The notes beneath the pieces are model-generated. The model did not search any database. It worked only from the letters and a program-made list of their open reading frames with translations, and was not told the DNA's origin. 47,084 nucleotides of DNA, taken from NCBI GenBank assembly GCA_040901765.1, contig JBBDYG010000021.1, positions 1-47,084 of the forward strand, in the 5' to 3' direction. Positions within the stretch are counted from its first letter, which is position 1. Each line of letters starts with the position of its first letter. Positions 8,878 through 22,000 of this stretch are shown here, piece by piece. The DNA comes from JBBDYG01 sp040901765. GTDB lineage: Bacteria; Planctomycetota; Planctomycetia; Pirellulales; Lacipirellulaceae. The translations under genes and the position numbers were made by a program.

Positions 8878-8981
8878 TGTGGCTGGTTTGCCTGTAGTGT
8901 CAGTTATGGGACCAGTTAATAGAAGGATGCCATCGTGCCGATTCTGCCGAGGCTTGGCACGCGTCACTTAAGAGGAACTTT

Positions 8982-9200
8982 ATGCGTTCTGAAGTGTCAC
9001 TGCTTTTCGTGGGATTGCTCGTTTGTGGATGCGGCGACGCCGATCAGGCGCTGTCTCCGGCCATTATGGTCGAAGCGAAGCACAGTCACTATCACGTGCA
9101 TGCCGCCGATGCCTCCCACGAGCACACTCACGCTAATCCGAATAATCTCGGCGGACATGACCATTCCCATCGGCATGCCGACACAACCGGCGCGCCTTGA
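8982..9200 (+). CDS. Small histidine-rich lipoprotein
   Basis: This is a 72-residue protein. It has a short hydrophobic signal ending in LLVCGC (lipobox Cys at 15 or 17). After it come about 55 residues carrying eleven His, mostly alternating with Ser, Glu, Asp or Thr. That pattern fits binding of zinc, nickel or copper at the cell surface. AAGAGGA just upstream serves as ribosome-binding site. The next gene (DUF1559) starts 11 bp after the stop, so they are probably co-transcribed. I know no named family for it. Confidence 0.78.
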   Translation: MRSEVSLLFVGLLVCGCGDADQALSPAIMVEAKHSHYHVHAADASHEHTHANPNNLGGHDHSHRHADTTGAP

Positions 9201-9211
9201 GGGCCAATCCA

Positions 9212-10135
9212 ATGCTCGAAAACAGCACGGTACGTACTTCGTCCTACCGGTACAAGGCCTTTACCTTGGTCGAACTACTGGTGGTCATCGCGATTATCGG
9301 CACACTTGTCGCGCTCTTGCTGCCCGCAGTACAGGCGGCGCGGGAATCAGCTCGCAAGTCATCTTGCAAGAACAATCTTCGCCAGCTCGGCGTTGCGATG
9401 CACAATCACGAGTCGGCCGCGAAGATGTTGCCATCAGGCTATCGGTACATTAAGAGCGCGCAAGGGAACGCCCTTGGATATTCCTGGACGACGGCGCTGT
9501 TGCCCTTCATGGAGCTGCAGAGCATCTACGACGCATTCGACTTTACGAAGCCAATCTTCGATAACGTGAACGCGGTCATCCGCGAGCAGCATATTGACAC
9601 GCTTCTCTGCCCAACGGACGACATCTCACCGACGGGTTTCGTCGCGATGGGTGACGAACGTTATGCCATGGCCTGTTATGTGGCCAACTTTGGCACGCCC
9701 GATCTGGACGAGGACCAAGAACAGCGCCTGACCACGACTCGTCCGTGGGGACCGTTCTATCGCAACAGCCGCACGAAGTTGAGAGAAATCACCGACGGGT
9801 TGTCACACACGCTCATGGTCGGCGAACGGCAGAACGGCCCGTTCCGCTCCAGCGGAGCGCACGGAGTTCACTTCGAGTATGAAACCACTTGGGCCGGCGC
9901 CGTTCGAGACATCGATGACAACGAGGATGATCACGGTCACATGGTCCTCTTTCAGACAGGGCACACGCCGAACCATTCACTCAGCGACGACCGCGACGTT
10001 TCGGCGTCGCATTCGGGCGAGGCCCTGTTCTTGCTGTGCGATGGATCGGTCCATGCGATCCATGAGGAGGTCGACGAAACGATCTACTTCGCCGTGGGCA
10101 CCATGAACGGCGAAGAAATCATTGGGGACTTCTAA
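9212..10135 (+). CDS. DUF1559 domain protein with pseudopilin-type N-terminus
   Basis: This is a 307-residue protein. The N-terminus has the prepilin cleavage/methylation motif FTLVELLVVIAIIG followed by the hydrophobic helix, and then the DUF1559 body. The family-typical end is present: HSGEALFLLCDGSVHAI, about 40 residues before the C-terminus. I prefer ATG 9212 to the TTG at 9197. DUF1559 proteins are hugely expanded in Planctomycetes and are thought to be pilin-like surface proteins; their function is not known. This one follows the His-rich lipoprotein gene by 11 bp and converges with fusA, whose stop is only 20 bp away. Confidence 0.92.
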   Translation: MLENSTVRTSSYRYKAFTLVELLVVIAIIGTLVALLLPAVQAARESARKSSCKNNLRQLGVAMHNHESAAKMLPSGYRYIKSAQGNALGYSWTTALLPFMELQSIYDAFDFTKPIFDNVNAVIREQHIDTLLCPTDDISPTGFVAMGDERYAMACYVANFGTPDLDEDQEQRLTTTRPWGPFYRNSRTKLREITDGLSHTLMVGERQNGPFRSSGAHGVHFEYETTWAGAVRDIDDNEDDHGHMVLFQTGHTPNHSLSDDRDVSASHSGEALFLLCDGSVHAIHEEVDETIYFAVGTMNGEEIIGDF

Positions 10136-10155
10136 CGCGGCGGACACCCTGCCGC

Positions 10156-12273
10156 TTAGCTTTCGCCTAAAAACTTCTGCACCACGTCTTCCGGCGCCGG
10201 GCCATAGGTACTGGGTTCCATCGAACAACTCGCGCGGCCCTGGCTCAATGATCGCATGGCGCTGGAGTAGCCGAACAGGTTCGCGAGCGGCGCCTCGGCG
10301 TGCAGGATCGTGCTGCCGCTACGGGTATCAGTTCGATGAATAATGGCCCGGCGTTGCTGTAGGTCGCCGACCAAGTCGCCAACATGTTCCTCGGGGGTAG
10401 TCAATTCAAGCTTCATGATGGGTTCGAGGAGCACAATACCTGCCTCGCGCAACGCGTTGTCGAAGGCGAGCGACGTGGCCGTTCGGAAGGCGATCTCGGT
10501 CGACTCGGTGGGATGTACGTCTCCGCCGAGCACCGTGATTCTGATTCGCATCAAGGGAAAACCGAGCAGCCCGCCCCCCGCACCGGCGCTTTCGAGCTCT
10601 TCGAGCACCACGTCCAAGAATTGCGGCGGCAGGCCGTGCCCAGGGGCGACGTTCACGACCACAGTCTGCGCGGACGCCTCCAGCGGCTCAACTCGCAACC
10701 GCACGGCCGCGGTGTGGGGCACGCCGTTGATCAACCGATGGCACTCTCCACGGCTCTCGACGGCCTGCTTCACGGTTTCGCGGTAACTCACCCGCGGCCG
10801 ATGAACCTTTACGCCCAGCTTAAAGTCGCGTTGCAATCGATGTTGGATCACTTCCAGGTGCAATTCGCCCATGCCGCTGATGAGCGTTTGCCCCGTTTCT
10901 TCGTTCTCCGCGGCGCGAAACGTAGGATCCTGTTTGCGCAGCATGTCGAGCGCTTCGGAGAGCTTCTTCTTGTCGGCGGTGCTCTCCGCCTCGATCGCCA
11001 TCGAGATGACCGTCTCGGGGAATTCGATCGACTCGAGCAAGATCGGCTCGCGGGTGTCGCAGATCGTGTCGCCGGTGATCGAATCGCGCAGCCCGATCAC
11101 CGCCACGATGTCGCCCGCCTGGGCAAGCTCGATTTGCTCGTCCTTCTTGCTGGCATGGATTCGCCAAAGCTGGGCGACGTTCTCCTTCTTGTCTTTGCCC
11201 GGATTAAGAACCCGCGTGTTTCCACTCAACTCACCCGAGTAAATGCGAACCCAGTGCATGTCGCCCGTCTTGTAGGGAAGCACCTTGAACACCAGTCCGC
11301 AGAAGGGTTCCTTCGGGTCCGGCTTGCGAATGATTTTCTTCGGCTCGGCGTCGTCGGTCTTATGCTTCTGCTTGCCTTTCATTTCCGGCTCGATTCCTTG
11401 CACCGGCGGCATCTCGAGAGGGTGCGGCAAGTAGGCAGCGACCGCATCGAGCAGCGGTTGCACCCCCATGCCATGCAGTGCCGAGCCGCATAACACGGGC
11501 TGGATCAAATGGTGGACCGTTGCGCTGCGAATCACCTTGTGGACCAGCGGCTCGGGGATCGGTTCTTCCGACAATGCCAATTCCATCAACTCGTTGCTAA
11601 AGTCGTAGAGCGATTCGAGCAACTCGCCGCGCCACAGGTTCGCTTCGTCGCGAAGTTCCTCCGGAATATCGGCAGATACGAGCTTGCGGCCCTCGCGCCC
11701 CTCGGGAAACGTGAGTAGTTGCATCCGCACCAAGTCGATCACGCCGCGAAACGGGCTGGCGGTATGAGCAGGGCCTAGCCCCACCGGAATTTGAATGACG
11801 ACGGGACGGGATGAGAGCCGGTCGCGAATCTCGTAGAACACCGACTCGAAGTCGGCCCCTTCGCGGTCGAGTTTATTGATGAACGCCAGCCGCGGAACGT
11901 GGTACTTGTCGGCCTGCCGCCAGACCGTTTCGCTTTGCGCTTCGACCCCTTCGCGGGCACTGAACACGACCACTGCCCCGTCGAGCACCCGCAAGCTCCG
12001 CTCCACCTCGGCCGTGAAATCGACATGCCCCGGCGTGTCGATCAGATTGATGTTCACGTCCTTCCACGGAAACTGCACGCACGCGGAGTAAATGGTAATC
12101 CCCCGCTCGGCTTCTTCCGCATCGTCGTCGGTCGTGGTGGTCCCCTTATCGACCTCTCCCGCACGGTGCTTCGACTCGCTCACATAGAGCATCTGCTCCG
12201 TGACGGTCGTCTTCCCGGCATCGATATGAGCAATGATGCCGAGGTTGCGGATTTTCGTGAGGTCGGTGGCCAT
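10156..12273 (-). CDS. fusA: Elongation factor G, divergent (str-operon copy)
   Basis: This 705-residue translation GTPase catalyses ribosomal translocation and/or recycling. G motifs: AHIDAGKT 15-22, ERGITI 56-61, DTPGH 79-83, NKLD 133-136, SAL 264-266. A Lys-rich insertion (about 298-320) sits at the G domain/domain II border. Domain III is recognisable by SGMGELHLEV (467-476). Domain IV differs from usual EF-G: the Gly-rich SGGRGQYGH segment is missing, and the tip loop expected to read HDVDSS reads GGDVHPTES (583-591). Domain V (FGYSSAMRSLSQGRAS) is clear. It is the last gene of the minus-strand block, 4 bp after the preceding gene. It may be an spdEFG-type paralogue as known from spirochaetes and planctomycetes; the subfamily call is tentative. 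Confidence 0.93.
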   Translation of the reverse strand: MATDLTKIRNLGIIAHIDAGKTTVTEQMLYVSESKHRAGEVDKGTTTTDDDAEEAERGITIYSACVQFPWKDVNINLIDTPGHVDFTAEVERSLRVLDGAVVVFSAREGVEAQSETVWRQADKYHVPRLAFINKLDREGADFESVFYEIRDRLSSRPVVIQIPVGLGPAHTASPFRGVIDLVRMQLLTFPEGREGRKLVSADIPEELRDEANLWRGELLESLYDFSNELMELALSEEPIPEPLVHKVIRSATVHHLIQPVLCGSALHGMGVQPLLDAVAAYLPHPLEMPPVQGIEPEMKGKQKHKTDDAEPKKIIRKPDPKEPFCGLVFKVLPYKTGDMHWVRIYSGELSGNTRVLNPGKDKKENVAQLWRIHASKKDEQIELAQAGDIVAVIGLRDSITGDTICDTREPILLESIEFPETVISMAIEAESTADKKKLSEALDMLRKQDPTFRAAENEETGQTLISGMGELHLEVIQHRLQRDFKLGVKVHRPRVSYRETVKQAVESRGECHRLINGVPHTAAVRLRVEPLEASAQTVVVNVAPGHGLPPQFLDVVLEELESAGAGGGLLGFPLMRIRITVLGGDVHPTESTEIAFRTATSLAFDNALREAGIVLLEPIMKLELTTPEEHVGDLVGDLQQRRAIIHRTDTRSGSTILHAEAPLANLFGYSSAMRSLSQGRASCSMEPSTYGPAPEDVVQKFLGES

Positions 12274-12277
12274 GAAG

Positions 12278-12616
12278 TCAATCGAGGTTGGGCGAATCCC
12301 AAGTATTCCAGTCTGCGAGAGCCGCCTCTGTATTGGACAGCAGTAAATCTGCGTTCCACTCAGACGTTAACGCTTCGTGCGTGTTCAACACGCCTCGCCC
12401 GTCCCACATGCTTTCTACAACAACATCGCCAGCGACGATCATCAGCTTGACCTGATGTATCACGTCAGTCGCAGTGAATTCACGCTTCGCAACATCGATC
12501 CACCCGATACAGCCGTCGTTGTTGAGGCGAGCAAGCAGCCCATCGAAGTGCGCTCCACCCCCGTGGCGAAGCACATCAATTATGAACATGCGGAGATTAG
12601 CTTCTGAAATTTCCAT
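12278..12616 (-). CDS. Small unknown protein between rpsG and fusA
   Basis: This is a 112-residue acidic protein, read from the ATG at 12616; an upstream in-frame extension to 12730 overlaps rpsG and looks like noncoding repeat DNA. It has no signal peptide, no membrane segment and no motif I recognise. Trp residues are frequent near the C-terminus. Its stop codon is 4 bp before the fusA start, so the two are probably coupled. It may be a late insertion into an operon that normally runs rpsG directly to fusA. The preceding 107 bases contain degenerate repeats of the AGCCCC/GGGGCT kind. Confidence 0.6.
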   Translation of the reverse strand: MEISEANLRMFIIDVLRHGGGAHFDGLLARLNNDGCIGWIDVAKREFTATDVIHQVKLMIVAGDVVVESMWDGRGVLNTHEALTSEWNADLLLSNTEAALADWNTWDSPNLD

Positions 12617-12723
12617 CCCAACAATTGCACTTTCGTGTGCGCATGCGCACAAAAAAAGCCAGGGGCCAAAGATTGAGGCTTTCACAAGCCACAGTCTCCA
12701 GCCCCTAGCCTCCAGTCCCAAAC

Positions 12724-13194
12724 TCACCACGCAAAGTGAGCGAAAGCCTTGTTCGCATCGGCCATGCGGTGGACATTCTCGCGCTTCGTGACGGCGACGC
12801 CTTCGCGGTTGAACGCGGCGACCAGTTCGTCGGACAGCTTTTGGGCCGTCGCGCGGCCCTTCTTGTCGCGGATCGCGGCGAGAATCCAGCGGATGGCCAG
12901 CGATTGCTGGCGAGTGCGGTTGACTTGCATCGGCACTTGGTACGCGGCACCGCCGACTCGCTTGCTGCGGACTTCGATCGCCGGCTTCACGTGATCGACC
13001 GCCTGGCTGAAGACGTTGATCGGCTCCTCATTGGGCAACCGCTTCTTGATCAAATCGAGCGCATCGTAGAACACCCGCAAGGCGGTGCTCTTCTTCCCGT
13101 CCCACATCATGCAGTTAACGAACTTGCTGGCCAACAGCGATCCGTACACCGGATCGGGCTTCAGTTGCTTGCGGCTGGCGGTAATGCGACCCAT
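12724..13194 (-). CDS. rpsG: 30S ribosomal protein S7 (uS7)
   Basis: At 156 residues it has the normal length for S7. It binds the 3' major domain of 16S rRNA and nucleates head assembly of the small subunit. Recognisable blocks are the N-terminal MGRITASRKQLKPDP, KFVNCMMWDGKKSTA and VGGAAYQVPMQV (the last near residues 80-92), and the C-terminal KRENVHRMADANKAFAHF. It lies downstream of rpsL, separated by a 136-base spacer holding an inverted repeat. Confidence 0.97.
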   Translation of the reverse strand: MGRITASRKQLKPDPVYGSLLASKFVNCMMWDGKKSTALRVFYDALDLIKKRLPNEEPINVFSQAVDHVKPAIEVRSKRVGGAAYQVPMQVNRTRQQSLAIRWILAAIRDKKGRATAQKLSDELVAAFNREGVAVTKRENVHRMADANKAFAHFAW

Positions 13195-13213
13195 GGAGAG
13201 GCTTTCGGCTAAT

Positions 13214-13326
13214 GGCTGTCGGCTCTCGGCCAGAGAGAGCTAAATTAACATCGTAAGCTAATCGTGTCAGGAACGCGGCGTCGAAAATCAACTTCTGGCC
13301 GATAGCCGACAGCCGACAGCCGATGG
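13214..13326. repeat. CGGCTGTCGGCTATCGGC-type palindrome (rpsL/rpsG junction)
   Basis: The left arm begins GGCTGTCGGCTCTCGGCCAG at 13214 and the right arm (13293-13326) is its imperfect reverse complement, with about 55 bases between. The same sequence family recurs at 25382-25459 and 28462-28533, also inside this operon. Confidence 0.8.
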
Positions 13327-13330
13327 CTTC

Positions 13331-13699
13331 CTAGCTCTTCTTCGCTCCATAGCGGCTGCGGGATTGTTTCCGGCCGTTGACGCCTAAAGTATCGAGGGCG
13401 CCGCGGACCACTTGATAGCGCACGCCCGGCAGGTCGCGGACCCGGCCACCGCGCACGAGCACGATGCTGTGTTCTTGAAGCGAATGGCCTTCGCCAGGAA
13501 TATACACAGTGACTTCTTTGCCATTGGAAAGCCGCACGCGGGTAATCTTCCGCAGCGCGGAATTCGGCTTCTTGGGCGTCATCGTGCGAACTTGCAAACA
13601 GACGCCCCGCTTCTGCGGGCAATGGTCGAGCACCGGCGCCTTGGAAAGCTTGCGCTTGCTGCGTCTTCCGCTGCGAATAAGTTGATTGATCGTCGGCAT
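13331..13699 (-). CDS. rpsL: 30S ribosomal protein S12 (uS12) with Arg88
   Basis: At 122 residues it has normal length. It forms part of the decoding centre. The start is the ATG giving MPTINQLIRSG; the frame stays open further upstream but without coding character. Conserved blocks: CPQKRGVC (27-34), TPKKPNSALRK (41-51, Lys43 kept), PGEGHSLQEHS (68-78), and GGRVRDLPGVRY (84-95). Residue 88, Lys in E. coli and most bacteria, is Arg (CGC). In E. coli and Mycobacterium, Lys88Arg is a well-known streptomycin-resistance substitution. Planctomycetes are often isolated on streptomycin, so this may be an intrinsic resistance allele. Confidence 0.97.
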   Translation of the reverse strand: MPTINQLIRSGRRSKRKLSKAPVLDHCPQKRGVCLQVRTMTPKKPNSALRKITRVRLSNGKEVTVYIPGEGHSLQEHSIVLVRGGRVRDLPGVRYQVVRGALDTLGVNGRKQSRSRYGAKKS

Positions 13700-13811
13700 G
13701 GCAAAATCGAATTGAAAACAAGCACAAAACAGCGCGCCATCGCGGCCCGGTTGCGAATGGCGCGAACTATTTAATTTAGCGATCTGAGTGGCGGTGTCAA
13801 CGGCGGGTCGG

Positions 13812-18188
<4,377 letters not shown>

Positions 18189-18270
18189 ATTTAGTGCTCC
18201 TGGCGGGGAGAAGCGGCGGATTGATTTGTTGAAAGTCACGCCGACGGCTGGCTAGCGAAATTCATCGCTA

Positions 18271-18316
18271 AGCCGCAAGGCGGCGATCATTAATAGCCAG
18301 GGGCGTAAGCCCCTGG
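18271..18316. repeat. Left 46-bp inverted repeat of the Y1 element
   Basis: It pairs with 18911-18956 (42 of 46 matches). Its inner 20 bases form a self-complementary hairpin. Confidence 0.85.
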
Positions 18317-18409
18317 TAGGTTGGTCAGTGGTTCAATTCAAGCCCCAACGGGGCGGAAGTGGTTTTCATTCCTTAGGACCGAGATCGGCAATCACGCGAG
18401 GAAATACCG

Positions 18410-18859
18410 ATGCCCCAATCATTTGCCTCACTGCACTGTCACATCATTTTCAGCACGAAGCATCGCGACCCCGTTATCACACCCGTAATGCGGCCGCGGA
18501 TGCACGAGTATCTGGGCGGCATCGCGCGAAACCATTCCTGTAGTCTGCTTGCTGCCGGCGGTATGCCCGATCATATCCATTTACTCCTGTCCCTTCCTCG
18601 AACGCTGTCCGTAGCCGACGTGGTTCGGCTAATCAAAAGCAACTCGTCGGGTTGGGTCCATCAGCAGTTCGGCAAGCCAGATTTCGGCTGGCAAGACGGC
18701 TATGGTGCGTTTGCGGTCAGCTATTCCAATATCGACCAGGTCAAGTCTTACATTTCCAATCAGGAAGATCATCATCGGAAGACTTCGTTCAAAGAGGAAT
18801 TTCTCCAATTTCTTCGCCGACACGAGTTGGAATGGGATGAAAGGTATATTTGGGACTAA
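18410..18859 (+). CDS. IS200/IS605-type Y1 transposase, probably REP-associated (RAYT)
   Basis: At 149 residues it has the length of a Y1_Tnp (HUH) enzyme. The HUH metal site is His55-Ile-His57 in MPDHIHLL. The catalytic tyrosine is probably Tyr114 in VKSYISNQEDHH, in the Y-x-x-x-Q-x-x-H context. Single-strand transposases of this class cut and join DNA at hairpins; the RAYT branch acts on REP palindromes. Palindromes of this kind flank the gene on both sides. It is transcribed against the surrounding rpoBC genes. The reading frame is intact, with no stop or frameshift. Confidence 0.92.
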   Translation: MPQSFASLHCHIIFSTKHRDPVITPVMRPRMHEYLGGIARNHSCSLLAAGGMPDHIHLLLSLPRTLSVADVVRLIKSNSSGWVHQQFGKPDFGWQDGYGAFAVSYSNIDQVKSYISNQEDHHRKTSFKEEFLQFLRRHELEWDERYIWD

Positions 18860-18910
18860 CTCCTCAACTACTGCCGCCCCGTTGGGGCTTAATGCTCATT
18901 CGCGGCGGGT

Positions 18911-18956
18911 CCAGGGGCTTACGCCCCTGGCTATTGACGATCGCCGCTTCGCGGCT
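18911..18956. repeat. Right 46-bp inverted repeat of the Y1 element
   Basis: Reverse complement of 18271-18316 with four mismatches; it contains the CCAGGGGC...GCCCCTGG palindrome. Confidence 0.85.
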
Positions 18957-19007
18957 GACGAATCTTGCCGATCAGCGCCGGACCGCCTACTGCAATTTGC
19001 AATCCTC

Positions 19008-22000
19008 CTAAATTCTCCGCTTTTCTAATTGCATGTTCAGGCCTAAACCGCGAATCTCATTCGTTAAAACGTCGAAGCTCGCGGGAGTGCCGGCTTCCAG
19101 CGTGTTCTCGCCTTTGACCATCGACTCATAAATTTTGGTGCGGCCTTCCACATCGTCGCTCTTGACCGTCAGCAACTCTTGCAGAATGTAGGCAGCACCA
19201 TAGGCTTCCAGCGCCCACACTTCCATTTCACCGAATCGCTGACCGCCGAACCGCGCCTTGCCGCCCAGTGGTTGCTGCGTAATCAGCGAGTACGGACCCG
19301 TGCTGCGAGCATGCACCTTGTCGTCCACCAGATGGTGAAGCTTGAGCATGTAGATGAACCCGACCGTGGTGTCCTGCTCGAACGGCTCGCCGGTGCGGCC
19401 ATCCATCAGCCGCGACTTTCCGCTACGAGGCAACCCCGCGGCGACCAGCGCCTCATTGATATCTTCCTCGCTGGCACCGTCGAAAACCGGAGTCACCGAA
19501 CGAAAGCCGAGCTTAGAACCGGCCCAGCCCAGGTGGGTCTCCAAAATCTGGCCCACGTTCATTCGGCTCGGCACGCCAAGCGGGTTCAGCATGATTTGTA
19601 CGGGGGTTCCATCGGGCAGGAACGGCATGTCCTCGACCGGCAAGATCTTCGAAATCACGCCCTTGTTTCCATGACGCCCGGCCATCTTGTCGCCGACGGA
19701 AATCACTCGCTTCGTGGCGATGTAGACCTTCACCATCTGCAACACGCCGCTGCGTAGCTCGTCGCCGCGCTTCATCGAATTAAGCCGTCGGTCGCGGGCG
19801 TCGATTGCTTCCTCGACGCTCGGCCAAAGCTGCTTGTACAGCTTTTCGGCATCCTTCTTCCGTTGCGGGCTACGGATATCAATCACATCGAACTTGAACG
19901 AGGTGGCTCGCTCCGCCGCGAACGAAAAATCCTGGTCCTGAACCAGCGGATTGCCGTCGTCGTCGGTCAGCTTGCGCTGGAGGACCGTTTCCAGCTCGCT
20001 CACGAGCTGACCAAACGCCGTCGCAATCCGCTCATTGCCTTCCTTCTCGGCAGCCTTGAGCGAACGCTCGAAATCCTTGCGCTCGTCCTCCGAAAGACTC
20101 ATCCGCCGGGAAAACTTCTGCGTGTCAATAACGATACCCTCGACGCCCGAGGGAACCTCCAGCGAGTCGTTCTTCACATCCTCACCGGCCCGGCCGAAGA
20201 TTGCGTGCAGCAGTTTTTCTTCGGGCGTCAACTCGGTCTTTGACTTGGGCGAGACCTTGCCCACCAGAATGTCGCCCGGATTGACGTAGGTACCGATCCG
20301 GACGATCCCACTTTCATCGAGATTGCGGAGCATCTTCTCGCTGACATTGGGAATGTCGCGTGTGAACTCCTCGCGGCCGAGCTTCGTCTCGCGGATTTCG
20401 ACGTCGAACTCCTCGATGTGCAGCGAGGTGTAGGTGTCGTTCTTCACCAGCTCTTCGCTAATGATGATCGCATCCTCGAAATTGAACCCTTCGTACGACA
20501 TGAATGCGACGAGCACGTTGCGGCCTAACGCCAATTCGCCCTGAAACGTCGCGGCTCCGTCGGCGATCACTTGTCCTTTTTCCACTTTGTCGCCGGGCTT
20601 CACGATCGGCTTCTGATTCTGACACGTTCGCTCATTGAGGCCCACAAACTTTCGAAGCTGGTGCGCTTCGGGGCCGATCTCGATACGGTCGGCGTCGACG
20701 TACGTCACCGTTCCCTTGTGGCCGGCCCGCACCAGCATTCCCGAATGGCGGGCCACATCCCGCTCCAGACCGGTTCCGACGATGGGCGGCTCTGTCACGA
20801 GCAACGGCACCGCTTGCCGCTGCATATTCGATCCCATCAACGCGCGGTTCGCGTCGTCATGCTCCAGGAACGGAATCAAGCCCGCCGACACGCCGATCAT
20901 TTGACTCGGGGCCACGTCCATATACTGGATGCGGTCCGTCGGAACGAGCATGAAGTCGCTGCGAAAGCGCGCCACGATCGTGTCGCCAACCAGCTTGTCG
21001 TTGTGTACAGGAGAGTCCGCCGACGCCACGAATGCGCTATGCTCCTGATCCGCCCGCAGCCAGACCACCGATTCGGTTAGTTTTCCTTTCTCAATCTCAC
21101 GGTACGGCGTAATAAGGAAGCCAAATTCATCGACTGCGGCATACATCGCCAAGCTCGAAATCAAGCCGATGTTCGTACCTTCCGGCGTTTCAATCGGACA
21201 AATACGGCCGTAGTGAGAGATGTGAACGTCGCGAACTTCAAACCCCGCCCGCTTGCGATTCAAACCGCCGGGACCGAGCGCCGACAGCCGTCGTTCGTGC
21301 GTGAGCATCGACAGCGGATTGGTTTGATCGACGACCTGCGACAACTCGCCGCGGCCGAAGAAGTACTCGATCGCCGCCGAGATGCTCTTGGGGTTGATCA
21401 AGCTCCGTGGGGTCATGTCCTCCACATCCTTGAGGCTCATCCGCTCCTGTACGGTGCGACGCAGCTTCAAGAAACCCTTCCGCAGTTCGTCGGCCGCCAA
21501 CTCGTCGATCGTGCGTAGCCGTCGATTGCCCAAGTGATCGATGTCGTCGACATGCACCTCGGAATTGTCGCCGACAACCAGCGCCATGATGTACTTCACG
21601 GCGCTGATAACGTCCTCTGGCCGAAGGACCATTTCATCTTCGGGTACATCCAGCCCCAGCTTGCGGTTGATGCGGAAGCGGCCGACGCGACCCAATCGAT
21701 AACGGTTGGTGTCGTAGAATTTTTCGTGAAACAGCGTCCGCGCCTTTTCGAGCTGTGGCGGATTGCCCGGACGAAGCCGCTGGTAGATCCGCAGCAGCGC
21801 CTCTTCGTGACTCGAGGTCGCGTCCTCGGCCAAGGCGTTCAAGAGCAGCGGCGTTTTTGGGACCTCCATCACCGTTACACTTTTGACTCCTGACGTGCAG
21901 ACCACTTCGGCCGTGGTTTTGGTGATCCGATGCCCCCCTTCGAGAATGATTTCGCCGGCCCGATCGCTTCCGACGGGGTAAACGATGTCCTCGACCGCAA

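Larger units (their letters stand above)
18271..18956 (+). mobile_element. Y1-transposase element with REP-like inverted repeats, between rpoB and rpoC
   Basis: A 46-bp left repeat (18271-18316) and right repeat (18911-18956) match as reverse complements at 42 of 46 positions. Inside them, a 17-bp perfect inverted pair (18340-18356 and 18874-18890) is nested. Each arm contains its own palindrome (CCAGGGGCGTAAGCCCCTGG; AGCCCCAACGGGGC). The enclosed gene is a Y1 HUH transposase on the plus strand. The arrangement is that of a RAYT gene with REP sequences, or a small IS200-like element. The whole unit lies in the 819-bp spacer between rpoB and rpoC. Confidence 0.82.

Noticed and set aside
10384..11493. 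369-codon plus-strand frame within fusA
   Set aside because: Mirror frame of fusA.
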